From Leifsonia sp. Root112D2 (lineage in GTDB: Bacteria > Actinomycetota > Actinomycetes > Actinomycetales > Microbacteriaceae), in the NCBI RefSeq assembly GCF_001424905.1, contig NZ_LMCU01000001.1:2659480-2723479 (forward strand): a DNA stretch of 64,000 nucleotides, written 5' to 3'. The notes beneath the pieces are model-generated. The model made no database searches. It saw only the letters and a program-made list of their open reading frames with translations, and was not told the DNA's origin. Below, in pieces: positions 60,514 through 64,000 of this stretch (positions are counted from its first letter, which is position 1; every line of letters begins with the position of its first letter). The translations under genes and the position numbers were made by a program.

Positions 60514-61102
60514 GCTTGGTTCTCCGCGTGGAGAGCAGGCTCACGCCTTCGCCTGTCGGAGGCAGGCCGGCGAGCATGCAGAGCAGCTCGCCCCACCCCG
60601 CGACGTGGCTGCCGACATCCGTCTCGAGGGGGGTCCAGGAGGCGCGCAACTCGATCTGGGCACCGTCTCCCTGGCTGGCGAGTTCGCCGAAGCCCGTTGA
60701 GATGATCTTGGTGGCGGTTCCCGATGCCGCCGTGTATTTCGCGTCTCGTGCGTTCAGTGCGTCGACGAGCCACGACCACGCAACATCCGCCAGAAACGGG
60801 TCGAGGCCGATCTCGGTCTCGAGAGGCGCCTGCGCGAAGCACACGACGCGGAAGCGACCGCCCCAGGCCTCGGGCTCGTCGGGATCGTAGAGCAGGATGA
60901 AGCGGCCGGTGCCGAGCTCGGAGTCGCTGCCGTGGCGCGACGGGCGAACATCCGCAGACAGCGCAACCGAGTACGGGGCGAGCTGGCCGGGCGCGGGAAT
61001 CTCGTTGACGACGAGCTCCGCACGGGTCTCGATGCGCTTGATCGCCTCCAACGCCGCGGTGAACTCCGCGGGAATGCGGGGCGCTGAAGGTGTATTGGAC
61101 AC
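60506..61102 (-). CDS. DUF3000 protein
   Basis: 198 residues, soluble. Conserved pattern: residues 10-40 AEFTAALEAIKRIETRAELVV, then GRFILLYDPDEPEAWGGRFRVV, and SWTPLETDVGSHVAGWGELLCMLAGLPP. Family DUF3000, actinobacterial, always before rnd, function unknown. The GTG at 61102 is chosen because TAGTCT lies 7 nt upstream (leaderless); the upstream extension runs into the divergent gene's promoter. Overlaps rnd by 8 nt, so co-translated. Confidence 0.9.
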   Translation of the reverse strand: MSNTPSAPRIPAEFTAALEAIKRIETRAELVVNEIPAPGQLAPYSVALSADVRPSRHGSDSELGTGRFILLYDPDEPEAWGGRFRVVCFAQAPLETEIGLDPFLADVAWSWLVDALNARDAKYTAASGTATKIISTGFGELASQGDGAQIELRASWTPLETDVGSHVAGWGELLCMLAGLPPTGEGVSLLSTRRTKRG

Positions 61103-61109
61103 GTTAGGA

Positions 61110-61119
61110 AGACTAGAGT
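61110..61119. promoter_or_regulatory. Divergent overlapping -10 elements
   Basis: Minus strand TAGTCT (61115-61110) is 7 nt before GTG 61102. Plus strand TAGAGT (61114-61119) is 6 nt before ATG 61126. The two hexamers share bases 61114-61115, so RNA polymerase can use only one side at a time. Confidence 0.55.
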
Positions 61120-61125
61120 TTCCTG

Positions 61126-62298
61126 ATGGTCGAACCACGGAGGCACGCCGCTGGATGGGGTGTTCTCGGTGTTGCACTCGGCGGTCTCCTCGCCGCGATC
61201 GGCGCGTCGCTGTACATCACGGGCAGAATCGCGCGCACCGTCGTCACGCCCCCGCGCAGCCACAACTACGACATCAAGGTGCTCGGCCGCGACGAGCCCA
61301 AGGGCACCATCACCCTGTCCATCACCGGTGACACGACGTTGCCGGGGCGGTACGGCCTGTTCTTCGAGCAGGACCGTGGCTATCTGCGCGTCGGCGATGT
61401 GGTGCGCACGGGCGACACGAGCGTGACGCGCGCGGTCGAGTCCGTCGCCTTCGCCGACTCGCGCGTATCCGCCCGCGCCCGCTGGTCGGGGGCGTACTAC
61501 CTTGCGCCCGAGGAACTCGGCTTTGCGGTGCAGAGCGTGCAGGTTCCCGGCACCCTCGGTGCCGCACCGGCGTGGCTGTTCCCTGCCGAGGCGCAGAAGC
61601 CCGCGCCCTGGGTCATCGTGGTGCACGGTCGAGGCGCCAGCAGGCAGGAGGGGCTGCGCGCGGTTCCTGTCTTTCGAGCGAACGGATACGCGTCGCTGCT
61701 CATTTCATACCGCAACGACGGCGACGCACCCGACAGCCCCGATGCCCGCTATGGCCTCGGCGGCACCGAGTGGCGCGACGTTGAGGCCGCCATTGAATTC
61801 GCGCTCCATCATGAAGCGCGCTCCATCGTTCTCATGGGATTCTCCATGGGCGGCGCCATTGTGCTGCAGACCGTCACGCGCTCCGTACACCGGAGCATCA
61901 TCCGCGCAGTCGTGCTCGATTCGCCGGTGATCGACTGGGTCAACACCCTCGAGTTCCAGGCCGAGCTTCTGCACGTGCCGCCCGTCATGGCCGAGGGTGC
62001 GATGCGCATCCTCGGTTCGTCGTGGGGCAACGCGCTCACCGGCCAGAGCGAGGCGATTGACCTCGCCAGCATGGATTTCGTTAATCGGGCGGCGGATCTG
62101 TCACTGCCTATTCTGATCATGCACAGCGACGACGACGGCTACGTGCCATCGACGGGGTCACGCGAGCTGGCCGTGGAGCGGCCGGATATCGTGACCTTGG
62201 TCTCGTTCACGCACGCCAGGCACACGCGGCTCTGGAACTACGATCCCGAACGATGGAACGGCGCCATCACCGATTGGCTGGGCGAGCTGCCCGCCTGA
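61126..62298 (+). CDS. Membrane-anchored alpha/beta hydrolase
   Basis: 390 residues. One membrane helix near 10-32 (GWGVLGVALGGLLAAIGASLYI), then an extracytoplasmic domain. Residues 40-145 are a beta-rich accessory region. The hydrolase core has the nucleophile serine in MGFSMGGAI (near 245), the aspartate in HSDDDGYVP, and the histidine in HARHTRLWN. Substrate unknown. ATG 61126 directly follows a -10 (leaderless). Overall similar to the alpha/beta hydrolases often annotated near RNase D in actinobacteria. Confidence 0.86.
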   Translation: MVEPRRHAAGWGVLGVALGGLLAAIGASLYITGRIARTVVTPPRSHNYDIKVLGRDEPKGTITLSITGDTTLPGRYGLFFEQDRGYLRVGDVVRTGDTSVTRAVESVAFADSRVSARARWSGAYYLAPEELGFAVQSVQVPGTLGAAPAWLFPAEAQKPAPWVIVVHGRGASRQEGLRAVPVFRANGYASLLISYRNDGDAPDSPDARYGLGGTEWRDVEAAIEFALHHEARSIVLMGFSMGGAIVLQTVTRSVHRSIIRAVVLDSPVIDWVNTLEFQAELLHVPPVMAEGAMRILGSSWGNALTGQSEAIDLASMDFVNRAADLSLPILIMHSDDDGYVPSTGSRELAVERPDIVTLVSFTHARHTRLWNYDPERWNGAITDWLGELPA

Positions 62299-62310
62299 AT
62301 CTCTTCTGCG

Positions 62311-62754
62311 CTACAGAACTGCGGCCTTCTGCGCCACCTGGCGCTTGGTGCGCCCCAGCATGCCGCCCATTCCACGAATGCGCAGCGGCGAGACCGCCTG
62401 GGTCAGACCGAGCATCTGCGAGTAGTCGTCGGGAACGGCGAGCACCTCCTCGACGCTGAGACCGCTCAGCCCCTGCACCAGAATCGACGCGAAGCCGCGC
62501 GTGGTCGGCGACTCACGCGGCGCGGTGGCGAAGAGATGCACGATGCGCTGCTCGTCGACCTCCACGAAGATGAAGACGGGCGACTGGCATTCCTCAACAC
62601 GCTCGAACAGATCGGGATGATCCGCATACCGCTCGGGAAGTTCAGGAAGCTCGTTGGCGAACTCGAGAAGCAACAGCAAACGGTCGGCTTGCTCGAGTTC
62701 GAGAAAGCCGTCCCGAATCTCAGCGAGAGCAGGGGCGAGCGAGGTGTCAGACAT
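62311..62754 (-). CDS. sufE: SufE-family protein
   Basis: Sulfur acceptor for cysteine desulfurase or rhodanese. 147 residues. The conserved persulfide cysteine is in VEECQSPVFIFVEVD near residue 55, and the block DLFERV... precedes it. ATG 62754 is chosen over TTG 62757. It follows the rhodanese gene at 27 bp in the same direction. The pair is standard beside zapE in actinobacteria. Convergent with the hydrolase gene. Confidence 0.93.
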   Translation of the reverse strand: MSDTSLAPALAEIRDGFLELEQADRLLLLLEFANELPELPERYADHPDLFERVEECQSPVFIFVEVDEQRIVHLFATAPRESPTTRGFASILVQGLSGLSVEEVLAVPDDYSQMLGLTQAVSPLRIRGMGGMLGRTKRQVAQKAAVL

Positions 62755-62781
62755 CAACTCCAGTATCCCACCGCGGCAGCA

Positions 62782-63681
62782 TCAGCGTGCGCGGAGCTCG
62801 CCACGTTCGGCACCGATCGCAATGGGCACACGCACGGCGCTGCCCCACTCGGTCCAGGAGCCGTCGTAGTTGCGAACGGTTTCGAATCCGAGCAGGTGCT
62901 TGAGCACGAACCACGTGTGGCTCGATCGCTCACCGATGCGACAATAGGCGATCACATCGTCGCCCTCGGCAAGGCCTGCCTCGTCCTTATAGATGGCCTC
63001 GAGTTCGGCGCGACGCTTGAAGGTGGCATCCGGTGCCGCGGCACGCGCCCAGGGCACGGATGCCGCCGTCGGAATGTGCCCGCTGCGCAGCGATCCCTCG
63101 GTCGGGTACCCGGGAATCTCGGTGCGCTCACCGCTGTACTCCTCGGGGCTGCGCACGTCGATGAGTGGCTTGCCCAGATGTGCAAGCACATCCTCTTTGA
63201 ACGCCCGGATGTCGCCATCGTTGCGCTCCACTACCGGGTATTCGACCGGGGCCGGCGTGGGCACATCCGTTGTCAGTTCGCGGCCGTCGGCGATCCACTT
63301 ATCGCGACCGCCGTCGAGCAACCGCACATCCTCGTGGCCAAAGAGAGTGAACACCCAGAGCGCGTAGGACGCCCACCAGTTGTTCTTGTCTCCGTAAAGC
63401 ACGACAGTCGTGTCGCGAGCGATGCCCTTGGACGAGAGCAGCTTGGCGAAGTCCTCGCCCTGCACATAGTCACGCTCGACGGGATCGTTGAGGTCGGTGT
63501 GCCAGTCGATCTTGACGGCGCCGGGAATGTGGCCTGTCTCATAGAGCAGCACATCTTCGTCGGATTCGACGACGACGAGGCCGGGCGTGCCCAGGTGATC
63601 CTGCAGCCATTCCGCGCTGACCAGGCGTTCGGGGTGAGCGTAGTCAGCGAACTCGGGGGACGGATCACGATCGACAGCCAT
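62782..63681 (-). CDS. sseA: Thiosulfate/3-mercaptopyruvate sulfurtransferase (two-domain rhodanese)
   Basis: 299 residues: an N-terminal inactive rhodanese domain (residues 15-135, no cysteine at the loop), and a C-terminal domain whose active loop is CRIGERSSHTW (near 245). The CRIGER loop is a 6-residue thiosulfate-type loop. RSGHIPTAASVPWARA is in the C-terminal domain. It probably passes sulfane sulfur to the SufE partner. ATG 63681 is preferred over ATG 63684 because GGAGG is then 5 nt away. The 155 bp to divergent zapE hold a TTAGGCTAA word near 63735. Confidence 0.92.
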   Translation of the reverse strand: MAVDRDPSPEFADYAHPERLVSAEWLQDHLGTPGLVVVESDEDVLLYETGHIPGAVKIDWHTDLNDPVERDYVQGEDFAKLLSSKGIARDTTVVLYGDKNNWWASYALWVFTLFGHEDVRLLDGGRDKWIADGRELTTDVPTPAPVEYPVVERNDGDIRAFKEDVLAHLGKPLIDVRSPEEYSGERTEIPGYPTEGSLRSGHIPTAASVPWARAAAPDATFKRRAELEAIYKDEAGLAEGDDVIAYCRIGERSSHTWFVLKHLLGFETVRNYDGSWTEWGSAVRVPIAIGAERGELRAR

Positions 63682-63836
63682 CATTACCTCCAGGTACGCG
63701 CCTCATGGCGCGTGCGAAATTGTTTCGGGGTCGGATTAGGCTAATAAGCGCCTGGATCCATTATCGAACTTACGCACCGCACGCGTACGCGTACACGGAT
63801 CCGTAAGACTTCGACACAAAGGTGCCCTCCGCGCAT

Positions 63837-64000
63837 ATGAGTTCAGACCAGCCGGAAACAACGCTGCACCTCGTCGACCGTGCACCAACCATCACCGGCG
63901 CGGAGATCGCCGCGGAGCTGGTTCCGCCACCACAGTTCGCGCACGCCAGTTTTGCCGGTTACCGGCCTGACCATGACTACCCGTCGCAGGCCGCAGCCGT
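63837..64000 (+). CDS. zapE: Cell division protein ZapE / AFG1-type ATPase (partial, N-terminus only)
   Basis: Only the first 54 codons are in the window: MSSDQPETTLHLVDRAP...AELVPPPQFAHASFAGYRPD...PSQAAAV. The ...FAGYRPDxDYPSQAAAV segment is typical of the actinobacterial ZapE/AFG1 ATPase start, and the place beside sseA and sufE is conserved. The P-loop lies beyond the right edge. ATG 63837; AAAGG lies about 15 nt upstream, so the leader is not certain. Confidence 0.75.
   Translation, partial: MSSDQPETTLHLVDRAPTITGAEIAAELVPPPQFAHASFAGYRPDHDYPSQAAA

Noticed and set aside
63730..63745. TTAGGCTAA word between sseA and zapE as an iron box
   Set aside because: Flanks do not match the consensus. 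More likely a -10 for one of the divergent genes.

Overview
High-GC DNA with GTG starts, GATGCC/GCATCC codon contexts, many start codons directly behind a -10 hexamer, and conserved actinobacterial neighbourhoods (glnA2-glnE-glnA1, lipB-lipA-DUF4191-RDD, DUF4193/DUF3093/dut/DUF3710/DUF3159, rnpB behind a Nif3/zinc-ribbon pair, sigA next to a second type II topoisomerase). The source is an actinobacterium, most likely of the family Microbacteriaceae (inference). The sequence looks like core chromosome. I saw no insertion sequence, prophage, CRISPR array, tRNA or rRNA, and no gene-free stretch exceeds 300 bases.

Layout. 1-1181: folA (cut by the window edge) and thyA. 1269-4293: a LysM lipoprotein, a Nif3-like protein, a coiled-coil zinc-ribbon protein that has lost half its cysteines, and the RNase P RNA. 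4420-9814: a one-chain GAF / histidine kinase / degenerate receiver / LuxR-HTH protein, a 16-bp tandem repeat, then a four-gene aldolase-HAD-DhaL-DhaK operon. 9823-13872: ppgK, map, a small SPOR-like protein, DUF1611, panB. 13963-20457: nitrogen block glnA2-glnE, a lipoprotein, and convergent glnA1 with a GlnR-like operator. 20598-28260: RDD, DUF4191, lipA, lipB, a membrane pseudokinase, then the 2-oxo acid dehydrogenase E2 and E3 genes. The lipoylation genes therefore sit close to a lipoylated E2. 28367-32281: pepA, PAC2, MFS. 32491-33783: principal sigma factor.

33859-37720 is the most unusual part. It is a four-gene operon with a CofE-like amide ligase, a sugar-transfer-associated ATP-grasp protein and two tandem alanine-racemase paralogues. 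The paralogues have lost opposite halves of the active site. The first lacks the PLP lysine and the other barrel residues but keeps the beta-domain tyrosine. The second keeps the lysine and barrel residues but has lost the tyrosine segment. The alanine racemase active site is built across the dimer interface, so the pair could form an obligate heterodimer with one working site.

37795-50463: DUF7455, topoisomerase subunits B and A, a phosphodiesterase, sepH, the DUF4193/DUF3093/dut/DUF3710/DUF3159 cluster and a CtpE-like P-type ATPase. 50476-55902: a 30-bp dyad, aconitase, dxs, a YciI protein and a clear bidirectional terminator. 55909-64000: fatty-acid beta-oxidation pair, RNase D and DUF3000, a membrane-anchored hydrolase, sufE and a rhodanese, and the start of zapE.
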